Part shown: positions 1 to 7,905 of the stretch, in pieces
Layout: the number at the start of each line of letters is the position of its first letter
Numbering within the stretch: the first letter of the stretch is position 1
NCBI GenBank assembly: GCA_017857755.1
Contig: JAFMCM010000003.1
Location: 1-64,000 of the forward strand
DNA length: 64,000 bases
Direction: 5' to 3'
Origin: Methylophilaceae bacterium
GTDB lineage: Bacteria > Pseudomonadota > Gammaproteobacteria > Burkholderiales > Methylophilaceae
Program-made: the position numbers and the translations under genes
The notes under the pieces: model-generated
Database searches by the model: none
What the model was told of the DNA's origin: nothing
What the model saw: the letters and a program-made list of their open reading frames with translations, nothing else

Positions 1-2642
1 GGATTAAGCTTATATTTTTTAACCGCGTCTGCCACTTTTGCTGCGGGCAGTTTACCCTCGTCGCTTAACGCTTTTAGTGCGGCAACAACGACATAATAAC
101 GGTCGACTTCAAAGAAATCACGCAAGGCTTCACGGCTATCAGAGCGACCATAGCCATCTGTGCCTAAGGCAACGAATGCGTTTGGCACAAAGCGCTGAAT
201 CTGCTCGGCGAAACTCTTCATATAATCGGTTGAAGCAATCACTGGCCCTTGCGTGTCTTTTAAACATGCGGCTACATAGCTTATACGTTGTTTTTTCTCT
301 GGGTTAAGCATATTCCAACGATCACAATCTAAGCCTTCGCGACGTAGTTCGGTAAAGCTTGTCGCACTCCAAACATCAGCGGATACGCCCCAGTCACGTT
401 CGAGCAACTCAGCCGCTGCGATGACTTCACGAAGAATAACGCCGCTACCCATCAGCTGTACTTTTTCGCCTTTTGCTTTTGATTTGCTGAAGCAATACAT
501 ACCTTTTAATATGCCAGCTTCACAATCCTTAGGCATTGCAGGATGGCTATAGTTTTCATTCATTAGCGTGATGTAGTAGTACACATCTTCTTGGTTTTGC
601 ACCATGCGGCGTAGACCTTCTTGGATAATGACAGCAAGCTCATAAGAAAAGGTCGGGTCGTAAGAGACACAGTTTGGAATAGTGGCCGACAACAGATGGC
701 TATGACCATCTTCATGTTGTAAACCTTCACCATTTAAGGTGGTACGACCTGCAGTGGCACCCAACAAGAATCCGCGTGCACGACTATCGCCTGCCGCCCA
801 TGCAAAATCACCAATACGTTGGAAGCCAAACATAGAGTAGTAAATGTAGAATGGAATCATTTGTGCGCCGCTGACACTGTAGGAGGTCGCCGCAGCTAGC
901 CAGCTGGAGAATGCTCCAGCTTCATTAATGCCTTCTTCAAGAATTTGGCCTGTTTTCAGCTCTTTGTAATACATGACTTGGTCAGAATCTTGTGGCTCAT
1001 ATAATTGACCAATAGAGGAGTAAATACCTAACTGACGGAACATGCCTTCCATACCAAATGTACGGGCTTCATCGGGTACAATTGGGACAACATATTGGCC
1101 GATTTTTTTATCACGAACTAACGTTGAAAGGATACGCACAAATGCCATCGTGGTGGAAATTTCGCGCTCCCCTGTCGCACCTAACATATTTTCAAAAGCA
1201 GATAATTCAGGGACGGTTAGCGCATTGCCTTTTTGTCTACGCTTAGGCACGTGACCGCCCATTGCGGCCTTGCGCTCTGCCATATATAGCATTTCTGGGC
1301 TATCTGCATCAGGTTTGTAATACGAAAGATTTTCAACTTGCTCATCAGTCAGTGGCAAATTAAAGCGGTCGCGGAATTTTTTCAGCGATTGAATATCCAT
1401 ACTTTTCTGTTGGTGTGTTGTATTTTGCCCTTCACCAGCATCACCCATACCGTAGCCTTTAACTGTTTTAGCTAAAATCACGGTTGGTTGGCCTTTATGA
1501 TTAACAGCAGCGTGATACGCAGCATAGACTTTATGAGGGTCATGACCGCCACGGTTTAAACGCCAAATGTCATCATCTGACATGGCTGCTACCATTTCTT
1601 TTAGCTCGGGATATTTGCCAAAAAAGTGTTCGCGTGTATAGGCGCCACCTTTTTGTTTAAAGTTCTGATACTCACCATCGACACATTCTTCCATGCGTTT
1701 TTTGAGTAGGCCATCTTTATCCATCGCTAATAATGGATCCCAGTAAGAGCCCCAGACCACTTTTAAAGCATTCCAGCCTGCGCCGCGGAAATTAGATTCT
1801 AACTCTTGAATGATTTTGCCATTGCCACGTACTGGACCATCAAGGCGCTGTAAATTACAGTTAATCACAAAGATTAAATTGTCTAAACCTTCACGGGCTG
1901 CTAATGAAATCGCACCTTGTGATTCTGGCTCGTCCATTTCGCCATCGCCACAGAAAACCCATACTTTGCGATTGCTGGTATCGACGATTCCGCGGTTATG
2001 CAGATACTTTAGAAAGCGTGCTTGATAAATCCCAGCTAATGGACCAATTCCCATTGAGACAGTTGGGAATTGCCAGAAATCGGGCATTAACCATGGATGA
2101 GGGTAGCTAGACAAGCCATTGCCGCCTGTTTCTTGACGGAAATTGTCCATTTGCTCCTCGGTAAATCGGCCTTCTAAATAGGCGCGTGCGTAAACGCCTG
2201 GGGAAGAGTGGCCTTGGAAGTAAATACAGTCGCCACCAAAATCTTCGTTTGCCGCGCGGAAGAAGTGATTAAAACCAACGTCATATAAAGTAGCTGCTGA
2301 CTGGAAACTGGCAATATGCCCACCAACACCTGGTGATTTTTCATTAGCTCGCAAGACCGTCATGATGGCGTTCCAGCGAACGAGCGCACGAATACGGCGT
2401 TCCATTTCTGGGTCGCCAGGCAGTTTAGCCTGTAAGTGTGTTGGGATAGTGTTCACATAAGCGGTCGTTGCATTATAGGGTAGGTTGCTACCTGAGCGTC
2501 GCGCTTGGTCAATCATTTCTTCTAACAAGAAGTGGGCGCGATCAGTGCCTTCGTTTTCGATAACAGACAATAATGCGTCTAACCATTCTTGCGTTTCTTG
2601 TGGGTCTGTTTCAGTTAAGCCCGTTTGCGGATTTGTTGCCAT
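1..2642 (-). CDS. aceE: Pyruvate dehydrogenase E1 component (homodimeric type), 3' end outside window
   Basis: This is the thiamine-diphosphate-dependent E1 subunit that decarboxylates pyruvate and acetylates the lipoyl groups of E2 in the pyruvate dehydrogenase complex. The minus-strand frame is open from an ATG at 2642 to the window edge, about 880 codons; the E. coli protein has 887, so only a few C-terminal residues are missing. The start reads MATNPQTGLTETDPQETQEW. Typical AceE stretches follow: GVGGHIASFQSAATLYDVGF, then VFCGDGEMDEPES (the ThDP-binding GDG motif), then NLQRLDGPVRGNGKIIQELE, and near the C-terminus ALGTDGYGRSDSRE. aceF and lpd would be expected further left. Identification is secure from long stretches typical of the family. 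Confidence 0.97.
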   Translation of the reverse strand, partial: MATNPQTGLTETDPQETQEWLDALLSVIENEGTDRAHFLLEEMIDQARRSGSNLPYNATTAYVNTIPTHLQAKLPGDPEMERRIRALVRWNAIMTVLRANEKSPGVGGHIASFQSAATLYDVGFNHFFRAANEDFGGDCIYFQGHSSPGVYARAYLEGRFTEEQMDNFRQETGGNGLSSYPHPWLMPDFWQFPTVSMGIGPLAGIYQARFLKYLHNRGIVDTSNRKVWVFCGDGEMDEPESQGAISLAAREGLDNLIFVINCNLQRLDGPVRGNGKIIQELESNFRGAGWNALKVVWGSYWDPLLAMDKDGLLKKRMEECVDGEYQNFKQKGGAYTREHFFGKYPELKEMVAAMSDDDIWRLNRGGHDPHKVYAAYHAAVNHKGQPTVILAKTVKGYGMGDAGEGQNTTHQQKSMDIQSLKKFRDRFNLPLTDEQVENLSYYKPDADSPEMLYMAERKAAMGGHVPKRRQKGNALTVPELSAFENMLGATGEREISTTMAFVRILSTLVRDKKIGQYVVPIVPDEARTFGMEGMFRQLGIYSSIGQLYEPQDSDQVMYYKELKTGQILEEGINEAGAFSSWLAAATSYSVSGAQMIPFYIYYSMFGFQRIGDFAWAAGDSRARGFLLGATAGRTTLNGEGLQHEDGHSHLLSATIPNCVSYDPTFSYELAVIIQEGLRRMVQNQEDVYYYITLMNENYSHPAMPKDCEAGILKGMYCFSKSKAKGEKVQLMGSGVILREVIAAAELLERDWGVSADVWSATSFTELRREGLDCDRWNMLNPEKKQRISYVAACLKDTQGPVIASTDYMKSFAEQIQRFVPNAFVALGTDGYGRSDSREALRDFFEVDRYYVVVAALKALSDEGKLPAAKVADAVKKYKLN

Positions 2643-2944
2643 GCTTTGAGGTTTCTCCGTATTGCGGTTTATTACGCCTTATTTTCTTGGAATGCGGCGA
2701 AATGACGCATGAGTAGTGTTGAATATACAAAATGATAGTTTCGCTTTATTCAGCTTTTTGGTCAAGTTAAAACATCGTTACGCACGCGCTTGCCACGGCT
2801 TTGTTGCGGAATATTGCTAAGGACTGCCAATGAGTTCTTCTATCAATTGGGTAGTTAAAGTATGCAAAATGACGTCAATTTGCGCTAAAAGCTATTAATT
2901 GTGTAAATTACATTGCTGTTATAGGGGCGGTGTTAGTGGTCATT
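2643..2944. other. Intergenic region upstream of aceE
   Basis: About 300 bases lie between the end of the TauE-type gene and the aceE start, both on the minus strand. I see no gene. It presumably holds the aceE promoter. A TTGACC hexamer occurs on the minus strand around 2760, but no well-spaced -10 partner is clear. No terminator hairpin is obvious after the TauE gene. Confidence 0.4.
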
Positions 2945-3757
2945 TTAACTCAAGAGGCTTAAGGCTAAGTAGATGGCTGCAATCAGGCATAAAATTGAAA
3001 ATCCTTGATTACACAGATGTTTGGGAATTTTCTCTGCAATAACTTTTGTGCTGATTAGCATTGTTAATGTTGTCGTTGTGGCAAAAGGAATGGCCAAACT
3101 CCAATTGAATGTACTTGATTGAATATGGCTACTGATACTGCTTAAGCTAATCAGGCAGACGGTTGTTAATGTCGTTGCGACAACTGTTGCATGGTTGAAA
3201 TTGCTGATTTTATTGAGACTGGGTACAATTAAAAATCCGCCACCCAAGCCTAGTAATCCAGAGAGTAATCCTGATATTCCTCCTGTAGCAATCAACTGTT
3301 TTGTGCAAGATGCTGTCCAAAATAACTTTGCAGTTACTGGATTAAGCATACAGGCAGGTAATGAATTTAATTGCCCATCGTCAATATTCTGTCTATTTGC
3401 ATGTTGCCAGCTGCGAACGCAGATTAAAAGCAAAGTTGAAATCAGGGCAATGCTTAATACTTGATTTGGTAATTTTTCTGCTAATTTAACGCCGAATGGC
3501 GCCAACACAAACCCTGATATCGCCATCAAAAGTGCTGCTTTATAACGCACCTTTTTGTTGAATAAGCCTTGCAAAGCGCCAACAGCTGCTGCACTTAATA
3601 CGGCAAGCAGCGCGATGGGCGTAGCTTGATAAATGCTGATATTGAAAAAAGAGACCAGTAAGGGAATGGCAATCATTGCTCCGCCAGCGCCTGTTAGCGC
3701 TAAAACAAAGCCAACAGCAACACCAAGACATGCGCTGATGATTTGAATTTCTAACAT
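2945..3757 (-). CDS. TauE/SafE-family membrane transporter (probable sulfur-oxyanion exporter)
   Basis: This 270-residue protein is almost entirely hydrophobic with about eight membrane segments. It starts MLEIQIISACLGVAVGFVLA and has the glycine-rich repeated motif of the family twice: LTGAGGAMIAIPLLV near residues 22-36 and GLLGLGGGFLIVPSL near 167-181. TauE/SafE proteins export sulfite, sulfoacetate or related anions across the inner membrane. It is the last gene of a minus-strand set with a DUF442 protein (10 bases upstream) and an ArsR repressor. In known bigR-type loci such a transporter accompanies a persulfide dioxygenase, so sulfite or thiosulfate export is the likely role; the substrate is inferred from context only. 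Confidence 0.85.
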   Translation of the reverse strand: MLEIQIISACLGVAVGFVLALTGAGGAMIAIPLLVSFFNISIYQATPIALLAVLSAAAVGALQGLFNKKVRYKAALLMAISGFVLAPFGVKLAEKLPNQVLSIALISTLLLICVRSWQHANRQNIDDGQLNSLPACMLNPVTAKLFWTASCTKQLIATGGISGLLSGLLGLGGGFLIVPSLNKISNFNHATVVATTLTTVCLISLSSISSHIQSSTFNWSLAIPFATTTTLTMLISTKVIAEKIPKHLCNQGFSILCLIAAIYLALSLLS

Positions 3758-3767
3758 GTGGATTTCT

Positions 3768-4223
3768 TTATTGCTTTGTGTTGATTTTTCGATAAAGCTT
3801 TGTTATTAAACATTTGTTCTGGAAAAAGTGACTTAACTTATTTGTCAACCAGTTTTGTTTTGTTGGGGCAGTGTTTGGATTGACTTTCTGCTGAGCTAAA
3901 GTATGTAAATTGGTTGCACGCATGCCTGTTCTGCAAAAGCCTAGCATTGGTGTTGGTGTATTAGTGACGAAATGTACGCAAGCGGTGATGTCACCTTCTT
4001 TGATGTTATTGGGAATAACTGGAATATGTATATAGTGTAAGCCTGCTTTTTCTGCTGCTGATTGGAGAATGATACTTGCAGGCTGATTGGCGCCACCCTC
4101 ATTATCTGGGCGCGCATTGATTATTGCTTTGTATCCTAAAGCAGCAATTTCTGCTATGTCTTCAGGGTTGATTTGTGGCGCGCTACTAAATATTTCAGAA
4201 TGCTTGGTAATCGATAATGTCAT
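3768..4223 (-). CDS. DUF442 / Blh N-domain-like sulfurtransferase or phosphatase-fold protein
   Basis: This 151-residue protein resembles the N-terminal domain of Blh (beta-lactamase-like hydrolase) proteins, family TIGR01244/DUF442. Evidence is the opening ITKHSEIFSSAPQINPEDIA, the segment AIINARPDNEGGANQP, and the active-site loop FCRTGMRA with Cys97 and Arg102 (a C-x4-R, rhodanese-like loop). In Blh proteins this domain is fused to an ETHE1-type dioxygenase and transfers sulfane sulfur; here the two are separate genes, divergently placed. The basic tail after residue 120 is unlike the catalytic domain. It sits between the ArsR repressor (14 bases upstream) and the TauE transporter. The sulfurtransferase role is inferred. 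Confidence 0.82.
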   Translation of the reverse strand: MTLSITKHSEIFSSAPQINPEDIAEIAALGYKAIINARPDNEGGANQPASIILQSAAEKAGLHYIHIPVIPNNIKEGDITACVHFVTNTPTPMLGFCRTGMRATNLHTLAQQKVNPNTAPTKQNWLTNKLSHFFQNKCLITKLYRKINTKQ

Positions 4224-4237
4224 CTTATTTCCTTAAA

Positions 4238-4549
4238 TTAAGCTTTTTTGCAAAATTGTTCAGCCAGCACGTTAATAATGGCAATGGCAGGTTTGCTAGT
4301 GACGCGGTAATAAATGTTTTTACCTTCGCGTCTTGTTTCTACCACTTGATTTTCGCGCAGTACGGTTAATTGTTGAGAGAGCGTCGGTTGTTTGATTTCA
4401 GTTAATGCTTCCAACTCTCCTACGGGTAGTTCGCCTTGTGACATATGGCACAGTAGTAATAGTCTGTCTGCATTCGCTAATACTTTTATTAGTGTGGTTG
4501 CTTCATCTGCTGATTCACGCAACACTTCAAGATTGTTTGATTGGGTCAT
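4238..4549 (-). CDS. bigR: ArsR-family persulfide-sensing repressor, BigR/SqrR type
   Basis: This is a 103-residue winged-helix protein of the ArsR family. The recognition helix region reads EIKQPTLSQQLTVLRENQVV (residues 51-70) and the wing follows as RREGKNIYYRV. It lacks the metal-binding CVC motif of ArsR/SmtB proteins. Instead it has exactly two cysteines, Cys34 in helix 2 (LLLLCHMS) and Cys100 near the C-terminus (EQFCKKA). In BigR and SqrR an equivalent pair forms a disulfide or polysulfide link on oxidation by reactive sulfur and releases DNA. It is divergent from the persulfide dioxygenase gene across an AT-rich palindromic region, so it probably represses both directions. Family call is strong; the sensing mode is inferred from cysteine placement. 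Confidence 0.85.
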   Translation of the reverse strand: MTQSNNLEVLRESADEATTLIKVLANADRLLLLCHMSQGELPVGELEALTEIKQPTLSQQLTVLRENQVVETRREGKNIYYRVTSKPAIAIINVLAEQFCKKA

Positions 4550-4582
4550 GATTTTCTCAATATCACTAAATATCTTATCATT

Positions 4583-4610
4583 TAATATAATATATTATTA
4601 TATAATATAA
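4583..4610. promoter_or_regulatory. Candidate BigR operator: two overlapping 12-bp AT palindromes
   Basis: Between the divergent repressor and dioxygenase genes lies an almost pure AT stretch. It contains two perfect overlapping palindromes, ATAATATATTAT at 4587-4598 and TATTATATAATA at 4596-4607. BigR operators in other proteobacteria are AT-rich inverted repeats placed over the promoter, so this fits autoregulation plus control of the dioxygenase. AT-rich DNA gives palindromes easily, which limits confidence. Confidence 0.5.
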
Positions 4611-4646
4611 AACAATATAATTTACAGGATGCTGGAGGGGTGAAAA

Positions 4647-5360
4647 ATGTTTAAACAATTGTTCGATGAGGTTTCATCAACATTGACATACATACTGATT
4701 GATGACGAAACAAGAGCGGCGGTTATTATCGATCCAGTTGATCGATATATCAATCATTACATCGCTTTAAGTCGACAGTTGAATATTCAATTGCGATATG
4801 CCTTAGATACGCATGTGCATGCCGACCATATCACAGCGAGCGGTAAGCTTAGAAACTTGCTAGGCTTACAAACAGGGGTAAGCGAGTTATGTGGTGCGGA
4901 AAATGTAGATTGGCAACTAAAAGATGGTGATATGGTGACATTTGGACGAGAAACAATCCGCGTTATTGCTACGCCAGGCCATACTGCAGGTGGTTTATCC
5001 TTTTTGTGGCTTGGTCAGTTGTTTACGGGTGATGCACTATTAATTAATGGCTGTGGGCGAACTGATTTTCAAGGTGGTGATGCGGGTGTTTTGTTTGATA
5101 GTATTACGCAACGAATCTTCACGCTGCCAGATGAGACGTTGATTTACCCTGGACATGATTATCAGGGGTATCGTGTCAGTAACGTGGCACAGGAAAAATT
5201 GACTAATACACGCTTGGCTAAACAGTCTAGAGAAGCGTTTATCAGTATGATGGCTGCATTAAATTTACCCAAGCCGTCAATGATTGATGTTGCTGTGCCA
5301 GCCAATCGTCAATGTGGTGTTGATGTGGTCGATAGGGACAAAGTCAATCACCTAACTTAA
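4647..5360 (+). CDS. ETHE1-type persulfide dioxygenase (MBL fold)
   Basis: This 237-residue metallo-beta-lactamase-fold enzyme probably oxidises glutathione persulfide to sulfite with a mononuclear iron. Visible motifs are THVHADH (His56, His58, Asp60, His61), PGHTAGG (His112), TGDALL (Asp129), GCGRTDFQGG (Arg138, which aligns with the glutathione-binding arginine of ETHE1) and YPGHDY (His170). His56, His112 and Asp129 are the expected iron ligands. The start ATG has a clear ribosome site (GGAGGGG) about 8 bases upstream. It is divergent from the BigR-like repressor and followed by a Crp/Fnr regulator 53 bases downstream. It acts in the cytoplasm in sulfide detoxification together with the exporter and the DUF442 protein. 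Confidence 0.9.
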   Translation: MFKQLFDEVSSTLTYILIDDETRAAVIIDPVDRYINHYIALSRQLNIQLRYALDTHVHADHITASGKLRNLLGLQTGVSELCGAENVDWQLKDGDMVTFGRETIRVIATPGHTAGGLSFLWLGQLFTGDALLINGCGRTDFQGGDAGVLFDSITQRIFTLPDETLIYPGHDYQGYRVSNVAQEKLTNTRLAKQSREAFISMMAALNLPKPSMIDVAVPANRQCGVDVVDRDKVNHLT

Positions 5361-5413
5361 ATACGTGCTTGAACAATGCACTAAACAGCTTAAACATGAA
5401 TTGAGGAATCCAA

Positions 5414-6082
5414 ATGCAAACGGCAATAGAGAATTTAGATTGGTTATCGATTTTTCCTGATTTGACTGCGCTTGAAGCATCTGCGAAAGAGGCCTTGCTC
5501 AAACATGCACGTTTAGTTGAAGCGCCAGTTGGTACGGTAGGCTATCGAGAAGGTGGACACTGTGGCGCCTACGTGATGCGATTGGCAGGGCAGTCGCGGG
5601 TATTTAAGGTCTCAGCTAGTGGTCGCGAAATATTGCTTTATCGTGTGCATGGCGGAGAAACTTGCGTGATTACAACGACTTGTTTATTGGGAAATAGCGA
5701 TTATCCTGCATCAACAGTAGTTGAAGAGGCGATTACTGATATTATTATTCCTTCGAACGCCTTTAATCAGTTGATGATTGATTCAAAAGTTTTTCGTACG
5801 TTTGTGATGGCAAATTATGGCGCTCTAATTAGTGACTTAATTGTGTTATTGGATGAAGTGGCATTTCATCGTATTGACGCACGTTTGGCTAAATTGTTTT
5901 TAGAAGCTGGCACTAATCCTATTAAAAGGACGCATCAGCAATTTGCGGACGAACTTGGCACTGCACGCGAGGTGGTGAGCCGCCAAGTTAAGCGGTTTGA
6001 ACAAAATAAATGGGTGGCACTTGGACGCGGTCAAGTCGATATTCTTGACCGTGCTGCTTTGACCAAATTGGCACAAACTTAA
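5414..6082 (+). CDS. Crp/Fnr-family transcriptional regulator
   Basis: This 222-residue protein has an N-terminal cyclic-nucleotide-type beta-roll (about residues 15-125) and a C-terminal winged helix of the HTH_Crp_2 type. The recognition region is THQQFADELGTAREVVSRQV, about residues 173-192. The cAMP-binding residues of Crp and the N-terminal cysteine cluster of Fnr are absent. Three cysteines, Cys50, Cys84 and Cys90, sit in the sensor domain (GGHCGAY and ETCVITTTC), so a thiol or redox signal is possible. A ribosome site GAGGAATCC precedes the ATG. Its place right after the persulfide dioxygenase suggests a regulator linked to sulfide or redox stress; ligand and targets are unknown. Confidence 0.85.
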   Translation: MQTAIENLDWLSIFPDLTALEASAKEALLKHARLVEAPVGTVGYREGGHCGAYVMRLAGQSRVFKVSASGREILLYRVHGGETCVITTTCLLGNSDYPASTVVEEAITDIIIPSNAFNQLMIDSKVFRTFVMANYGALISDLIVLLDEVAFHRIDARLAKLFLEAGTNPIKRTHQQFADELGTAREVVSRQVKRFEQNKWVALGRGQVDILDRAALTKLAQT

Positions 6083-6150
6083 ATTGTGTGCATGCATAAT
6101 GGCGTTATGAGGCGGACAGTACAGCATGCTTATTGAATGCAAGCATTAAA

Positions 6151-7125
6151 CTATTGAATAGCGCAGTGGTTGCATTGCCCTTTGACTTGCTCAAACCCTT
6201 TGACAGTTGCCAAGCCTTTAACATCTGTAAAGTTGGCGTTATCAACATCAGCATCAGTTAAGTTTGCTCCTGTTAAATCCGCTCCTGTTAAATCTGCTGA
6301 AACTAAATCAGCGCGATTTAAGTTGGAATTGCGCAAGTTTGCGCCTTTTAAATTGCCAAACGGAAATGCGGCAATGTTCAAATCCGCATCTTCAAAGTTT
6401 GCGCCTTCAAAATTACCACCAATGGAATCAAATTTCATTTGCCCCATTGGTTGATTGCCGATATCTAAACCGAATCGGCCTTTTCGAGCATCAACACCAC
6501 TCATATCAACTTTGCCTAGCGTGCCAATAACGCGTGCGTTTACCATTGTTGCATTTCTGAAGACACTGTGATCAAAAATGGGCTGAAAAATAATCGCGTT
6601 AGTTAAATCTGCGCTACTAAAGTCTGCGTTTTCAATACGCGCTAAATTTAAATATGCACCTCGCATATTGCTACCAATCAGTTTAGTGCCTTTGAGTTCT
6701 GCACCAAAAAAGCTAACATTTTGCATATTGCAGTGGCTCAAATCCATGCCATTAAAAATGAGATAGCTTGCGTCGCGGTTGCTCAAATCACAGGATTGAC
6801 TGTTAATCTGTTTTAAAGCTTCTGCTTGCGTGATTTTTGTTCTAGCAATTTCAGCTTTATTGGCATAAAAATTAGTCGCTTGACTAATCATCTCGTCTTG
6901 CTCGAATAAAAACGCATCTCTAGAAGATGCTAATGCAAAGCAATATTTTTGGCCTTTGTATATTTCGTTGATGGAGCAGTCAGTTTTTTTATACACACCT
7001 TTTGATAAAGCATAAGTGCAATAGTCATCAAATGCGCCTATTTGGGACGTATCAGGCGTTGCCATACAAGACATTGTGCTCATGATGAATGCAATGGTAG
7101 TCACAATAACCTTAATGAATCTCAT
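6151..7125 (-). CDS. Exported pentapeptide-repeat protein
   Basis: This is a 324-residue protein of unknown function. I start it at the ATG at 7125, not the in-frame ATG at 7185, because GGAGAG lies 8 bases upstream and the protein then begins with a clean signal peptide (MRFIKVIVTTIAFIMSTMSC, with a likely cut after CMA). A mature N-terminal domain with several cysteines covers roughly residues 25-125. Tandem pentapeptides of the A(D/N)Lxx type follow (for example GADLTGANLTDADVDNANF), which should fold as a right-handed quadrilateral beta-helix. Two CxxC-like cysteines end the protein (GQCNHCAIQ). The gene stands alone, convergent to the Crp/Fnr gene. No enzymatic motif was seen. Confidence 0.8.
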   Translation of the reverse strand: MRFIKVIVTTIAFIMSTMSCMATPDTSQIGAFDDYCTYALSKGVYKKTDCSINEIYKGQKYCFALASSRDAFLFEQDEMISQATNFYANKAEIARTKITQAEALKQINSQSCDLSNRDASYLIFNGMDLSHCNMQNVSFFGAELKGTKLIGSNMRGAYLNLARIENADFSSADLTNAIIFQPIFDHSVFRNATMVNARVIGTLGKVDMSGVDARKGRFGLDIGNQPMGQMKFDSIGGNFEGANFEDADLNIAAFPFGNLKGANLRNSNLNRADLVSADLTGADLTGANLTDADVDNANFTDVKGLATVKGFEQVKGQCNHCAIQ

Positions 7126-7395
7126 GCGAGCTCTCCAGTCCGTTTTGGGTCGATTCGTTTTCTTGATGAACTTGATATATTTCACATTTCATAATTATGT
7201 AATTATACAGCTGCAACAAGCATCAATACGGTAACTATAGTCACAAAGCCAATTTTTACGGTTTCTCAACCTACTCAACTTGCTTTATATGGCATTCTAG
7301 CCTCAGTTAATTTGTTCACTGACTTTAAAATTAAGGCAGGTGCTGCGGTGAAGCTGTTCTATAATGACGTGAAATATAATTAAAAGGAAACCTCA

Positions 7396-7902
7396 TTGTT
7401 AACAGCAATCTACCAACAACTCATTCAGTTGTTTGCCAAGCCTGAAATAAATGCCGCACAAGCTTGGCTGGCGAGTGGATTGGAGGTAAAGCATATTTTT
7501 TGGATGTATGCCACCCCAGTTAATATGCAACTTGGACGTGATAGTTATTTTTTAACGAACCCAGCTACGACCGTTGTCACAGATGAAGAGAGTTTTGCGT
7601 TGATGGCGACTTTAAATCAGCATTTTGCAGGCTTGGGCTATTATTTTTACTTACATCAACATGTTTGGTTTTTAGGCTTAGATGTCAATCCTGATATCAC
7701 CACAACGCCGATTCATTTGGTTAGCAACCAAGATATTGCTGATTTTTTACCACAAGGAAATGGTGCTTTAGCTTGGAACGCCTTACAAAATGAGATTCAA
7801 ATGTTACTGTTTAGTCATCCAGTGAATACAGCGCGTGAGGAGCAAGGTTTGCCCGTGCTGAATAGCTTGTGGTGTTATGGCTTAGGTGCTTGTATTCATT
7901 AA
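7396..7902 (+). CDS. Short recJ-linked protein, possible remnant of the ApgM-like phosphoglycerate mutase family
   Basis: This 168-residue protein is read from a TTG start at 7396 with AAAGGAAA about 6 bases upstream. It ends 3 bases before recJ, so the two are probably co-transcribed. In betaproteobacteria the gene upstream of recJ often encodes a longer protein annotated as cofactor-independent phosphoglycerate mutase-like. The C-terminal PVLNSLWCYGLG resembles the NSLWFWGGG signature of that group, and the segment LPQGNGALAWNALQNEIQMLL fits it too. Metal-binding and catalytic serine motifs of true ApgM enzymes are not visible and the protein is about half the usual length. It may be a non-enzymatic relative; function unknown. 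Confidence 0.55.
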   Translation: MLTAIYQQLIQLFAKPEINAAQAWLASGLEVKHIFWMYATPVNMQLGRDSYFLTNPATTVVTDEESFALMATLNQHFAGLGYYFYLHQHVWFLGLDVNPDITTTPIHLVSNQDIADFLPQGNGALAWNALQNEIQMLLFSHPVNTAREEQGLPVLNSLWCYGLGACIH

Positions 7903-7905
7903 AAT

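Noticed and set aside
6170-6530. Plus-strand open frames opposite the pentapeptide-repeat gene
   Set aside because: They are shadows of the repetitive codon pattern; no ribosome site and low-complexity products.
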